From Clarkia xantiana subsp. parviflora (taxonomy: Eukaryota; Streptophyta; Magnoliopsida; Myrtales; Onagraceae): 64,000 nucleotides of DNA. Made by a program: the position numbers and the translations under genes. This document shows positions 43,248 to 55,171 of this stretch, one piece after another. Position 1 is the first letter of the stretch. Every line of letters starts with the position of its first letter. The DNA is taken from the NCBI GenBank assembly GCA_036873135.1, contig JAPTYO010000007.1:62854383-62918382 (forward strand), read 5' to 3'. The notes under the pieces are model-generated. The model saw nothing but the letters and a program-made list of their open reading frames with translations. It searched no databases and was not told the origin of the DNA.

Positions 43248-44008
43248 TGTTGGATCACGGGCGAAGCTCCGTTACGTCCTTGACGGAATGCTTGGACTCC
43301 TGGGCTCCGCGTGGTCCTGCAAAAGGGGATGGCTTGGGTGGTGACCCAGAATCACTCTCCGATGCTTAAATGAGTACGGTAATCAATGGGTGGTAAGCAA
43401 GAGTATATGTTCGTATCAGTGTAGGGTTTTTCTGAGGTAACCTCCTCCTTTATATAGAAGGAGGAGTTACCTTGTTACCTGTTACTGCGCTTGGCAGTTA
43501 TAGCCATGATTCCGTGTATCTCGCCACGATTCCGTATATCTCGGCTGGGATTCCATATTTCTCGTCCCACGCTCCGCGTATCTTACCCGTACCTCCGCGT
43601 ATCTCGGGCACGCCCTGCGTATCTCGGGGGAGATTATCTATATCTTAACCGTCTTCCCACTACTCTCATCCAGTAGGCGGGTTTCTCGGTCTTATCCTCT
43701 GATTACAAGTCTCGACTACTGTCAAGGACTCCAGAGTTGTCTCATTCTAGATCACCACCCAGGACCTTCAGTCTCTACGGGACAGGTCCAGCCTCTGCGG
43801 GGCTTTATTATCGGGGCCTTTACTAAGGCATATCGGGGCCTACTCAGAGGCTTCTTATCGGGAGCGTTCAGCTCATACATCGGGACCGCTGAAGTCGGGA
43901 CCCTTCGTGCTGGGCCTCTGGGCCTTCAAGGCTTTTCGCGAGGCCCACTGGACCTACTCGTCGTCCAGTGGCTGTTAACGGGGCTAACGATTACATCGGA
44001 ACCCATCA
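43248..44008 (-). repeat. Tat-2 3' LTR (761 bp)
   Basis: TGTTGGATCACGGG...GGAACCCATCA. The minus-strand TATA is CTATATAAAG (reverse complement near 43450). The sequence beyond the LTR (44009-44020, ttgccccca) is the polypurine tract on the minus strand. Confidence 0.95.
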
Positions 44009-44726
44009 TTTGCCCCCAAGACATGGGGGACTTTTAGTTCGTCATGTCTTCCAGTCCAACTTTTTTGACCTCTCTTGTCGAAGGTTTTTGCTTTCATGCC
44101 CTCCGATACCGCCGTCGGAGGCTTGGATCCTTGCAATTTTTGATACCTCAGTTAGAGGCTTTTGTCTTCATACCTTCCGATACCACCGTCGGAGGCTTTG
44201 ATCTTTGCGTGTGATCGTTATATATCAGAGTCTCTTTCTTATGATTGCCTTGGGCCCACCAGGCCCCATGGGCAGTTGCCAAATCCAAGGAGACTCCTCG
44301 GCTATTGTAGCATTAAATGCCTAGGGCTAGAGAAACGACGTTTAAACCAGCGTGACTGCTGTTTTCTGAAAAAGTAACTGTGACATCACACACGTCTCCT
44401 CCGTGCCTAAAATCTCGTCGATTAAGATCGTGTCGTTTCCTCTTCAACGGCGCAGATCAAGCCCATCCAGCTGTCTCCTCCGTACCGTCCCATAGCTCAA
44501 CGGTTATGATTAAATCGTTTCGTCTTCAACGGGCACGATTACGTCCCTTCAATTGTCCTTTTGCCTATAAAAGGTAAAACCCTGGTCTCATTCACTTCTT
44601 CTGCACTCTCTCGCTTTCAATCATCCTTGCATTCGAAGCTCTCCTCCAGCTCCTCATGGTGTTTCAAGTGATCAAGGCCTTTAACCTTTCCGATCTTCCT
44701 TATTCTTACTTCTTTGACCACCGATC
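44009..44726 (+). promoter_or_regulatory. Promoter and leader of the Tat-2 antisense gene
   Basis: A TATA box (TATAAAAG, 44566-44573) is followed by a pyrimidine-rich leader of about 130 bases up to the ATG at 44727. Upstream, a roughly 90-bp direct repeat carries 'ccctccgataccgccgtcggaggctt' palindromes (44095-44210), broken here for length: ccctccgata, ccgccgtcgg, aggctt. The layout suggests the gene has its own promoter rather than using the LTR. Confidence 0.6.
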
Positions 44727-47459
44727 ATGTCTGGTAAGGACTTCTTTCCACGTTTTTGTAATTTGCTCACTGTTTACTCTTCTTTTCTCAATTCCTCTTG
44801 TCTGTAATCGTTTTTAGACGAAGCTACTTCTGAGATTAGGGCTCCCTTTGCCTTTGAGTTTGCTGTCAACGAAATATCTGAGGGTTCGTATGAGGTTGCC
44901 CTTAGAGAGGGGTGTATCACCTCGGATTGGGAGCCTCGCTTCCCTTACGAGTCCCAAACTGCTGGTAGAAGGAAGCACATTATCACGCCTCCTCGGGCAG
45001 GGGAGGTGTTTGTTTCTACTGGACAGATAAGCGCGGGGATTCGGTTCCCCTTCTGTGGAAACATGATGGAGATGTGCAACTTCTACAAAACGCACCCTTG
45101 TACTTTCTCTCCACACGCCATCCGCGTGTGGAATGCCTTCCAGCTCCTATGCCATCGCCAGCAATGGACATACAGCCTCCTGTTGTTCCGCACTTTTTAC
45201 GGCATGAAGTGCAACAAATCCGGTGTCTGCTCCTTCTCCCCCCGACTCCCCAAGTGGACAAAGGAGCAACTTTCACGTTTCGGCTGGGACAGCGAAACTT
45301 GGAAGTTTCACAAGGATCGGATTCTGATCCGCGACTCGGGCTCCGACAACAGTGGCTGGAAGAAGTACTACTTCTTTGTCCAGCATAGCTCTGTCCCCTG
45401 GCCTCGATGGGAAGTCGTGGCGGACCCTGCCCCCAAGCTCCAGGATTACTCCGAGGATGACCTCAACACCCTCCAGATGGTGCAACTCTACCGCTGGGGG
45501 GACAACTTCATACCTATCGATGCCAACAAGCTCCAGGAGCGGAATTTGATTGCCATCGGAGTTCGGCTCCTTGATTCTGTTTCTGCAGATTTAGTCGTCT
45601 GGGTAATATTTCTAACTATTTTATTTTTACCTTTGCAGCCAAGAAGGCTTCTCTGTTGACTCATCTCATTCTGAAGCAGGGCGAGACTGATGCCGTCCAG
45701 AGTGGCTCCAAGCGGAAGCGCAAACTGGTGAAGAAGGGTACTGCCTCCTCCGCCCCCTTATCTGCTGCTCCTTCTACCGACGAGCAAGTCGGGGCCAAGA
45801 AAACCAGGCGGGAGGAGATATATCGGGCCTTCGGGGTCACCACCATCGAGGAAGGTAAGCGCGTTCGTCGTGCAATTAATCAATATAAAAAATTGATCCC
45901 CAAGGAGTTTATCCCTGCTGATCGGAAAGCACGTGTCCAAGAGATTAAGTACATCCTTCGAGGGGAAATTCCCCACGTCCTTGAGGCGGGATACTACAAC
46001 GTCCTTGGGAAGAATAGACATTTCGATCGTCAAGTCATCTGGTGCCCTGAAGGTACTCTTCCTAACTTCATTCGTCCCGCCACCGCAGGTCCCTTGGAGA
46101 TTCCTGCTCCGACGGAGGCTACCATTCCAGCGGGGGCTGCAACTCCACAAGAACTGATGCTGGAGGACGCCCCGGCGGGAGCTCAGTTCCGCCAGGTGAC
46201 CGATTTGGAAGCTTCTCCTTCTGCCGAGGAGCCTGAAGAGGGGGGCCTGCTTCCCCGCGGCAGGTCAGGGTCCAAGAAAGCGAGGCCCGCTGTTAGGGAC
46301 GTGTCCAAGAGTCCCTCTCCTGTTCTTCGTACGCCAACTCCCGAGCCGCCAGTTGAGGTGGCTCCTTTGGCTGAAGGTTCAGGGTTCGTCCCCTCGCTCC
46401 CCGTGGATGAAAACCTTTACAAGGTTTTCACCCCTGACGAGGGGATGATGCCCTGGAACCCGATCGAGTCCCTTCGAGGGGTTCCACTTCGCCGGGGAGA
46501 GCTTGATCCTGGGCTGGCCCTGCATCTGCTGGCGGGGTGTGTTCCTCCAGCCTTGAGGCGGCCCCTGTCCTTCGCGCGGGAGGACCTTGAGGAGGAGATC
46601 CACGACATGGCCATTCGTCGGATGGAGGTGAAAATTCTATCCTTGTTTGGTTTTCATCATTACCCTTATCTTTGATTGCTTATGTCCTGATCTTTTCCCT
46701 TCCTTCTTTCAGGACATCGCGAACCAACAGCGTTGCTTCGGCCTTATCCTGGCCCTGAAGGGTGCTTTTGAAGCGGCGGAGGCCCAATCGAACCCTGATG
46801 CTTTAGCCAAGCTTTAGGTAGAACTCGACGAGGCTGTTGCGGCCAAGAACAAGATGGCCAAGGAGAAGACTCTCCTTGATGATTTGTCCTCCAACCTGCT
46901 CAAGAAGGTTCACGATCATGAGGCTGTCATGCGTCGGGAGCGGAAGATGGTCCAGGCGGACCAGCAGCGGAATGAGGAGGAGAAGAAGCAGCTCATTCAC
47001 GAGAAAAACGTCTTCGCGGACCTTCTCGCGGAGGCTAAGGCGAAGTTTGAGGCGGAGAGGGCTGAGTTCTCTGCCAAGCTGGCTGAGGCAAAGGCTCAGG
47101 GCCTCGAGGAGGGCCACCAACGGGGCTTCGAGGAGGGCCGCCAGCGGGGCCTCGAGGAGTATCGGGACTCTGAAGAATTCAAGGTGGCTGCTGTGGAGTT
47201 TTGCAAGTCCGAGATGGAGGACGTGTTGTTCAACACCGTCGAGGAACTGTACACAGCCTACGCGGATTCCATTGATTTCACGAAGTCCGAGACTCTTGCC
47301 CCCATTGCGGAGAAGTACTTCAACCTCCCCGCGGAGAGTGAAGAGGCTGCTGCCGTGGACCCGACTCCGCCAGCTGCGGAGCCTTCTGCCCAAGTCCCTC
47401 CAAACTCCGTTCCCTCCGATGCTGCTAAGGATCCACCTTCCCGCAAGGACCAAGCTTAA
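44727..47459 (+). pseudogene. Tat-2 antisense accessory gene, four exons, one nonsense codon
   Basis: Exon 1 is only ATGTCTG (44727-44733), then a GTAAGG...TTTTTAG intron to 44817. Exon 2 (44818-45602) continues in frame as MSDEATSEIRAPFAFEF and holds the PF04195-like domain (STGQISAGIRFPFCGNMMEM, then WTYSLLLFRTFYGM). Exon 3 (about 45641-46627) is basic, then Pro/Ala-rich. Exon 4 (46713-47459) is a long coiled coil (about 46820-47270) rich in E, K, A and R. Introns 1 and 3 (donor GTGAAA, acceptor TTTCAG) are in phase. For intron 2 the consensus sites (GTAATA, TTTGCAG) are one base out of phase. A TAG at 46815-46817 interrupts exon 4. Function is unknown; it is homologous in plan to the Tat-1 antisense gene. 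Confidence 0.75.
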
Positions 47460-48295
47460 TGCTTACATCTTTTAGTCCTTGTTGTCTTTCTCCTTTGTCT
47501 ACTGTATCGAACCTCTTTGGCCTTCTGGCCCTTATATAAGTAGTTTTCTTTCCATCTGTTTTGGCATCGATATTCATCTGCACTTTATCTAATGCGGCTT
47601 AAAATTCGTTACTCAGAACGTTCCGATGCACCATTAAAATGACTTCATACGTCCTTCCGACGTTTAACTTGGGACTTTACCATTTAAGGCTTCTCGTCCG
47701 AAATCGGGACTTCGCCACTTAAGGCTTCTCATCCAAAATCGGGACTTCACCACTTAAGGTTTCTCGTCCAAAATCGGGATTTCACCACTTAAGGTTTCTC
47801 GTCCCTGCCTTTCAAGGCCATCTTCACACCCCTTAGGGCTTTTACTGCGTCTCTACTGGACGGCTTAATCGTACCCTTTAAGGCTTTTTGCCGCATCATA
47901 TAGACGACTTACGCGGACCTGTTAAGGCTTTTTCATACCTGTTAAGGCTTTTTGGCCGCATCATATAGACGACTTACGTGGACCCATCAGGGTCTTTTCA
48001 TACCTAGGCTTTTGGTTGCATCATATAGACGACTTACGTGTACCCCGTAGGGCTTTTGTCCATACCTGTTAAGGCTTTTGGCCGCGCCATATAGACGACT
48101 TACGCGTCCCCTGCGGGGCTTTCATCGTACCTCGGAAGGCTTTTGTCGCGTCACTCAGGACGTCTTATTAACATTTAGAATATATTTGAAAGCAATTTGA
48201 TTGGAAGGCAACTTCTTTTATTCACTAATAATTCAAAGTAGGCTTACATCGGATTTTATTGATAGACAATTTGCGCCATTCGTGGCGGCTTCATA
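47460..48295. repeat. Tat-2 convergent spacer with tandem repeats
   Basis: It lies between the 3' ends of the antisense gene and pol. About four units of about 38 bp (tcgggacttcaccacttaag, 47690-47810) are followed by four to five units with catatagacgacttacg (47870-48160). No gene. Confidence 0.75.
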
Positions 48296-51200
48296 TCAAA
48301 CATGATACTTCTTCAAGTGATCACCACTGAAGGAATGCTTCAACGTCTTGCCTTCGAGATCCTCTAACTTGTATGCATTGGGCGCTGGCATCCCCACGAT
48401 CTTGTACGGTCCTTCCCATTTTGGTGACAGCTTGTTGATCTGGTCTTGATGAACAAACTCATTCCTCCGCCAGACAAGTTCTCCTACGAAGAATTGTCGG
48501 GACCTGACACGCCGATTGTAGTATCGGGCTGTTGCCAAACGCACTCGGGCCAGGACTTCATCAGCCTTCCACCTCTTTTCCTCGAGTAGGTCTAAGTCCA
48601 GACGTCTCATTTCCTCGTTTGTAAGAGGCTCGTAATATTTTGCGCGGTGGGACGCCACCGCTATCTCCACGGGAGCGACTCCCTCCGTGCCATAAACCAG
48701 GCCAAACGGGGTTTCTCCTGTTGATTTCTTGGGTGTTGTTCGCACAGCCCATAGCACATTCTCGAGCTCATCCAGCCAATGGCCCTGCAAGGCATAGACT
48801 CTTTTCTTCAAGCCATCCATCACGACCTTATTGGCTGACTCTACCTGGCCATTGGTCTGGGCGTGGCGGACTGAAGCGGTCCGATGCTCAATGTTTAATT
48901 CTTCCAGGTACTCCTTCAACTGAGCCCCATTGAACGGAGGGCCATTATCGCTAATCAACACTCGCGGGACCCCGTATCGGGATACGATTTGAGTCTGAAG
49001 GAACTTGAGGATATGCTGCCCCGTCGTTCTAGCCAATGCTTTGGCCTCTATCCACTTTGAAAAGTAGTCGATAGCCACGAGTAAGTACTTGCACTGACCT
49101 TTCGCTTGGGGAAGTGGTCCCACCAAGTCAATTCCCCATTGCGCAAAGGGCCATGCACTCCTGATGGGCATTAAGTCCGCGGCGGGAGCCATGATATTTG
49201 GGGCGTACCTCTGGCATGCATCGCAGGATCGGACCATCGCGGTCGCTTCTTTATTCATCGAGGGCCAATAGTAACCCAAGTTCAACGCTTTCCTCACCAG
49301 AGATCGGGCTCCCTCATGACAGGCCGCGGCTCCTTCGTGTAGTTCCCTTAGGATCCGATTCGTGTCAGGCTCTGCTACGCATTTTAAGAAAGGTTTTACA
49401 TACCCTTTTTTGTATAACTGGTTGTCCACCATCGCGTAGTTGTCTGCAATCCGACGCAATCTGACGGCTGCCACCTTATCATCGGGGAGTACCCCCGTAG
49501 TTAGGTACGTGACCATCGGGGTCATCCAAGTGGGCTTCTCCTCTTCCACCGATCCTGTCTCAATAGCACAGACCTCCACCGGGTCAATGTTTGAGATGAT
49601 CACCTTTTCTAGGAAATGCACCTTCCGATTCTCCTCGGGGGCCACTCCCAGGGCAAACTTGCTCAAGGCATCCGCTTCCGCGTTCTCTTCCCTCGGGATC
49701 GCCTCGATATCAAAGCTTTTGAAGCTTCCCTTCAAAGTCTGCACCTCATGCAAATATTTCTTCATCGTCGGGCTTTTAGCCTCAAAGTTCCCCTGGACTT
49801 GATTTACAACCAAGCTAGCATCGCACTTCACTTTTAAATGGTCGACCCCCGTACCCTTGGCAATCTTAAGGCCTGTGATGAGAGCCTCATATTCTGCTTC
49901 GTTGTTGGTGGCTTTGAATGTCAACGCCAGGGCATACCGTAAGGGCTCACCTCCACCGGGCGGTATCAACACGAATCCTGTCCCCGAGCCTTCTACACTC
50001 GATGAACCATCAGTGTACATCTCCCAGGTGTTCTCCTCATTTGGCTGTTCTGGCTGCTGTTTCGTTGTCGGAACTCCTTCCATGGTTGCCCCCTCTGCGG
50101 GACCCGTTACTTCCAGATCGGGTGCCGTAGACTCAGCTATAAAATCTGCCAACGCCTGGCCCTTAATAGCAGTCCTCGGAGCGAAATGAATGCGGAACTC
50201 AGTCAGCTCGATGGCCCATTTTACCAATCTCCCCGACGCCTCCGGTCAGTTCAAAAAGTGTTTCAAGGGCTGATTAGTCAATACCGTGACTTCATGTGCA
50301 TGGAAGTAAGGTCGGAGCTTTCGAGCGGCAATTATCAACGCGAAGAGATACTTCTCAATAGCGGGATATTTTATTTCAGTCTTGGCAAACGCCTTGCTTA
50401 CATAATAGATAGGCACTTGGTTGCCCTTGACAATCTTAATCAGAACAGAACTAACAGCCATATCGGAAACAGCCAAATAGAGATAGAGCGGCTCGCCTGG
50501 AATTGGTTTTGCCAACGGCGGAAGGGTACGGAGATGCTGCTTGAGTGCCTGGAACGCCTCCTCGCACTTGTCGGTCCATTCGAACTTCTTGTTAGCCCTC
50601 AGCACCTCAAAAAATGGCATGGCTCGGTCACTTGCCTTGGATAGGAAGCGATTCATCGCGGCCAACCGGCCATTCAGCACCTGGACCTCCCGATGAGTCT
50701 TTGGGGACTGCATCTCCTCGATTGCTCGCAGCTTCTCGGGGTTCACCTCGATTCCTCTCTGGCTCACCATGAACCCTAGGAACTTCCCCGAGTTCACCCC
50801 GAAAGCACATTTGTCGGGGTTCAGCCGAACCTGATGGAACTTCATTCGCTCAAATGCCGCCGCCAAATTCTAGACATGGTCTCCTGCCTGTCGGGACTTC
50901 ACCAGCATGTCGTCCACATATGCCTCCATGGTTTTCCCCAGCATGTCCCCGAACAACTTGTTCACCATCCGCTGGTAAGTTGCTCCGGCATTGATCAATC
51001 CGAAGGGCATCACGTCGTAATGGTAGACGTCGCTGTCAGCGTAGAAAGCTGTGTGAGGGGCATCCTCCTTCGCCATCTTGATCTGATTGTACCCGGAGTA
51101 GGCATCCATGAAGCTCAGCAGCTCATGTCCCGATGTGGCATCCACCAGCTGGTCGATCCTTGGCAGCGGGTAGCAGTCCTTCGGACAGGCTTTGTTCAAG

Positions 51201-53956
51201 TCGCGGAAGTCGACACACATCCGCCACTTTCCGTTACTCTTTAGCACCAGCACTGGGTTAGCCACCCAAGTCTGGAATCGGAGTTCTTTGATGAATCCAG
51301 CATCGAGCAGAGTGCCCACCTCCTGCTGGATCGCGATCCTCTTGTCCGCGCCCATCGGACGCCTTCTCTGCGCGATAGGCTTGATTGCGGGGTCTATCTT
51401 CAGCTCGTGCACTATCACGTCAGGGCTGATTCCTGGCATATCACTCGGAGACCAGGCAAACAACTCCTTAATCTCCTTCAAGAGGTCGATCAACTCTCGG
51501 GCTCTTTCCTCCGACAAAGCAGAGCCGATCTTCACCTTCCTCTGAGGCCCATCGATCTCCACTTCCTTCAAATCCTCCATGGGGGCGGGACGCCCATACT
51601 CCTCTCGAGGATCGGTATCGGTTTGAAGGACGGTCATGGCCTCCCTTCTTCTTCGTCGGGTGGCGTTAACATAGCATTTTCGCGATGCCACCTGGTCGCC
51701 CTTGACCTCTCCGACCCCATTGTCAGTCGGGAACTTCATCTTCTGGTGGACCGTCGAGGCGACTGCCATGAGAGGGTTGATGGTGGTCCTCCCGATGATC
51801 GCGTTGTATGCCCCCGCGGACTCCACGACGACGAAATCCACGTTTCGCCTCTCCATTTTCCAGCCACTACCAAACTCTACTGGTAAGGTAATCATTCCCA
51901 ACGGGTAGGAAGTGGATCCAGAGAATCCCACCATCGGGAAGTCCACCTGCGTCAGGTCTTTCTTCGTCTTTCCCATGGCTTCCAGTGCGTCCATGAAAAG
52001 AATATCGGAGGAGCTCCCTCCGTCTATCAGGATCCGCTTCATATCGAATCCGTCTACGTCCAGGGTCACGACCAAGGCATCGTCGTGAGGGCTCTCCACG
52101 CCTATTAGATCCTCCTTCGAGAACGAAATTTCCATTTCTTCCTTCAGGGTCCACGACCGGGACCGTTTTCCTAGCACCACCGCGGCAGATATGCGGGAAG
52201 CGTAGTTCTCCCGAGAGGCAGAGGTATCTCCTCCCGCCGCCATTCCTCCATGGATGACGTTGATAGTTCCGCGCCTCTCCTTGCGGGCACCTGAACCCGA
52301 GGCCTCATGCTCGACCTTCTTCTTCTTCGGGGATCGATCGCGGGACTTAGAACGGGATCGCGACCGACTTCTGGAACGGGATCGGCACCGACCCTTCCCG
52401 ACGAACTCTTTCAGCCTTCCCTTCTGGATCAGCTTTTCAATCTCCTTCTTCAGCTCCCGACAGTTCTCAGTGTCGTGACCATTGGCTCGATGGTAGCGAT
52501 AGTAACGATCGGGACGGCCTCCTAGGAATTCGCCTTCTTTCCTCGGGGGGTATCGAGCGAGACCTTGTCTGTCCATCACAGCTAACATAGAGGTCATCGA
52601 GCTATTGATGGGAACAGCCCGACCCTCTCGGTTGTCCTTCCTCGGAGGATGCTTGTCTTCTCTTTTATCGGGACGACCACGGTTCCTTCCTCCCTCCGAC
52701 TTGTCGCTCCCCTTGCGATCGTCCGACAGCTTGGACGATGGCTTTCCTCTTCCCGACTTTGGGGGATCAAGTTCTCCAGCAGCAATCTTCGACTCCTGGA
52801 CGTCGATTTGCTGTTTCACCCTCGCCTGCAGGGCCTCCATACTCCACACAGCCTTCGCGGCGACGCTATGCATTAGGTCAGAACCGTACGGAGCGCTCAA
52901 GTTCCTTAGGAAAGTACGGATCATCTCTCCCTCCGAGATTTCTTCGTCAATCTCCGCAGCACTAGCAGTGAACCGTTGGTAATAGTATGCCAACGATTCA
53001 TCGGGCCTTTGCACCACCTGGGTTAAAGTCCTCACGCTCTTCAGGAGGCGTCTCCGACCTTGATATTGCTTGATGAAGCGATCGTGCATATCAGCCCAGC
53101 ACGTGATGCTCCCCGGCGGAAGGCTGAAGAACCAAGTCATGGCCCTTTCTCCCAGGGTTATCGGGAACAATGAGTATATGAGGTCATCGTTCGATGTTCG
53201 TCCCATACAGGCCTGGACATGCCTCTGCACATGGCGAACAGGGTCCCCCTCACCGTCATACTCCTTGATGGTTGGAATACCTAGTCCAGGCGGGGCTACA
53301 GTATCGATCAGCCGCGGCACAAAAGGATGGCTGGACCGATCCCTCAGTTCCGATGTCATCTGCTTCTGATCACCCATGCAGATGCTCACGATCTTCACCA
53401 CCTGATCGGGGGTGATGGGGCCATTCAGGGGAATGGTCCTGTTCTGCACCGGTCCGGGGCCGTCAACCACGAACTTCTCCAGGTGTGCTGGTTCCTTACC
53501 CTTATTCCTGAGCGGAACCTCCTGTCCCTCCGGGTCCACCCTCGGCGGGGGTGGTGGTAACTCTTCTCGCGGAGGCAACTCCTCCGCTCTCCTAGCGGCC
53601 TCCCTCTTATCCAGCAAGGCCTCCATGGCGGCCAAGAACATGGGCATAGCCTCCGCTACTGCCTTGGCCAACTCCGAGTTCGAAGACGACCCTTCTTCCC
53701 TTCGCGGGACTCCTTCTCTTCCACGGCCCACCGGGTTTGGGGGAGCCTCATCCACTTCCCTACGCGGGACATCCTGCCTGTTCATCTCAGCGTCTCGGAC
53801 TGAGACCTCATATCCATCACCTTGCTTCCCTGTCTGGGAGAGAGCAGGGTTCTCACCACCTTGTTCAGCGATGCGTTCCGGCAACGGGGAATTCACAGTT
53901 CCTGCGGGACGAGAACTGCCAGCCTGAACTTGCTTCTTCTTGCCACCACCGGCCAT
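48296..53956 (-). pseudogene. Tat-2 gag-pol (Gag-PR-RT-RH-aRH-IN), two in-frame stops
   Basis: The start is the ATG at 53956 (MAGGGKKKQVQ); the open frame extends upstream into the PBS without an ATG. Over 1887 codons in one frame: Gag core at about 225-355 (TWFFSLPPGSITCWADMHD), a knuckle at about 485-500 with Tyr in place of the first Cys (YRYHRANGHDTENC), an Arg-Ser repeat (520-545), and protease DGGSSSD at 645-651. RT (about 870-1030) has YVDD at 1013-1016. A gypsy RNase H without clear catalytic acids follows (LYLYLAVSDMAVSSVL). A second, archaeal-type RNase H has TDGSS, NEAEYEAL, CDASLVVNQ and EADALS. Integrase has its HHCC finger and D, D, E motifs (GIDLVGPL, ISDNGPPF, QVESANK). Stops: TAG at 50870-50872 and TGA at 50246-50248. 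No frameshift is seen. Confidence 0.93.
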
Positions 53957-53993
53957 TGATCTGGTAGAAGCTATCTTGGCTTTTCGTAAGCTT

Positions 53994-54009
53994 CCCACAG
54001 ACGGCGCCA
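53994..54009 (-). other. Tat-2 primer-binding site
   Basis: The minus strand reads TGGCGCCGTCTGTGGG one base inside the LTR. Confidence 0.92.
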
Positions 54010-54010
54010 A

Positions 54011-54771
54011 TGTTGGATCACGGGCGAAGCTCCGTTACGTCCTTGACGGAATGCTTGGACTCCTGGGCTCCGCGTGGTCCTGCAAAAGGGGATGGCCTGG
54101 GTGGTGACCCAGAATCCCTCTCCGATGCTTAAATGAGTACGGTAATCAATGGGTGGTAAGCAAGAGTATATGTTCGTATCAGTGTAGGGTTTTTCTGAGG
54201 TAACCTCCTCCTTTATATAGAAGGAGGAGTTACCTTGTTACCTGTTACTGCGCTTGGCAGTTATACCCATGATTCCGTGTATCTCGCCACGATTCCGTAT
54301 ATCTCGGCTGGGATTCCATATTTCTCGCCCCACGCTCCGCGTATCTTACCCGTACCTCCGCGTATCTCGGGCACGCCCTGCGTATCTCGGGGGAGATTAT
54401 CTATATCTTAACCGTCTTCCCACTACTCTCATCCAGTAGGCGGGTTTCTCGGTCTTATCCTCTGATTACAAGTCTCGACTACTGTCGGGGACTCCAGAGT
54501 TGTCTCATTCTAGATCACCACCCAGGACCTTAAGTCTCTACGGGACAGGTCCAGCCTCTGCGGGGCTTTATTATCGGGGCCTTTACTAAGGCATATCGGG
54601 GCCTACTCAGAGGCTTCTTATCGGGAGCGTTCAGCTCATACATCGGGACCGCTGAAGTCGAGACCCTTCGTGCTGGGCCTCTGGGCCTTCAAGGCTTTTC
54701 GCGAGGCCCACTGGACCTACTCGCCGTCCAGTGGCTGTTAACGGGGCTAACGATTACATCGGAACCCATCA
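54011..54771 (-). repeat. Tat-2 5' LTR (761 bp)
   Basis: Same length as 43248-44008 with nine substitutions. Minus-strand TATA CTATATAAAG at 54211-54220. Confidence 0.95.
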
Positions 54772-54776
54772 CCCCT

Positions 54777-54942
54777 CTGTGCCTGGTATTGCCCCTCTTG
54801 CAGGGCGAGAAGAGAAGAGAAGCTAAGGACAGAAAGACACAAGCTAGGATGACACAACCCGAGAGCACCAAATCCGCGACATCTCCAGTGAGGAACGAGA
54901 CTTAGGTCGACCACCCGTTGACCCTAGACTTGGAACCTAACA
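54777..54942 (+). repeat. Tat-1 3' LTR, right part
   Basis: This continues 42669-43247 after the Tat-2 TSD and ends CCTAACA, followed by ATAAT, the Tat-1 TSD. Confidence 0.93.
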
Positions 54943-54947
54943 ATAAT

Positions 54948-55163
54948 AATTATGAGCATTATAAATGATAATTGCTAATTTTTTAATTTTCGGTTTAAAC
55001 CGAAAAACCAGACCGAAAAAATCTTTATGCAAATGGGCAATTTATTTTTCCTCACATGGCTTTTTAGTAGGATTTTTTTAAAAGAAAAAAAACAAGCCCG
55101 AAAATATAAATAACCAACCGAAACGAGTAAAAAACCGGTCCGACCTATCCGATATCACCCTTA
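54948..55163. mobile_element. hAT-like MITE, right part
   Basis: Partner of 31069-31409. It contains ggtttaaaccgaaaaacc and ends CACCCTTA before actaatat. Confidence 0.65.
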
Positions 55164-55171
55164 ACTAATAT

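Larger units (their letters stand above)
43248..54771 (-). mobile_element. Tat-2: Tat-lineage Ty3/gypsy element, minus orientation, 11,524 bp
   Basis: LTRs of 761 bp (43248-44008 and 54011-54771) differ at 9 positions with no length change. The 5-bp TSD CCCCT lies at 43243-43247 and 54772-54776. PBS, PPT and a complete gag-pol order are present on the minus strand, and an intron-containing accessory gene lies on the plus strand. Two RNase H-like domains in tandem mark the Tat clade. It is inserted in the Tat-1 right LTR and is therefore younger than Tat-1. Confidence 0.96.
31415..54942 (+). mobile_element. Tat-1: Tat-like Ty3/gypsy element lacking RT/IN, plus orientation, with nested Tat-2
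   Basis: LTRs are at 31415-32198 and 42669-43247 joined to 54777-54942. A perfect 5-bp TSD, ATAAT, flanks the whole (31410-31414 and 54943-54947). The PBS and a G-rich tract before the right LTR fit plus orientation. Without Tat-2 it is about 12 kb. It encodes Gag, protease and a second Gag-like module on the plus strand and an accessory gene on the minus strand. RT, RNase H and integrase are absent, so it would have needed help from a relative. It lies in a hAT MITE about 900 bp upstream of the host gene's start codon. Confidence 0.93.

Noticed and set aside
46803..47475. Arg-rich and Leu-rich ORFs of more than 200 codons overlapping the Tat-2 antisense gene
   Set aside because: Shadow frames of the coiled-coil exon; the frame in phase with exon 3 explains the sequence.
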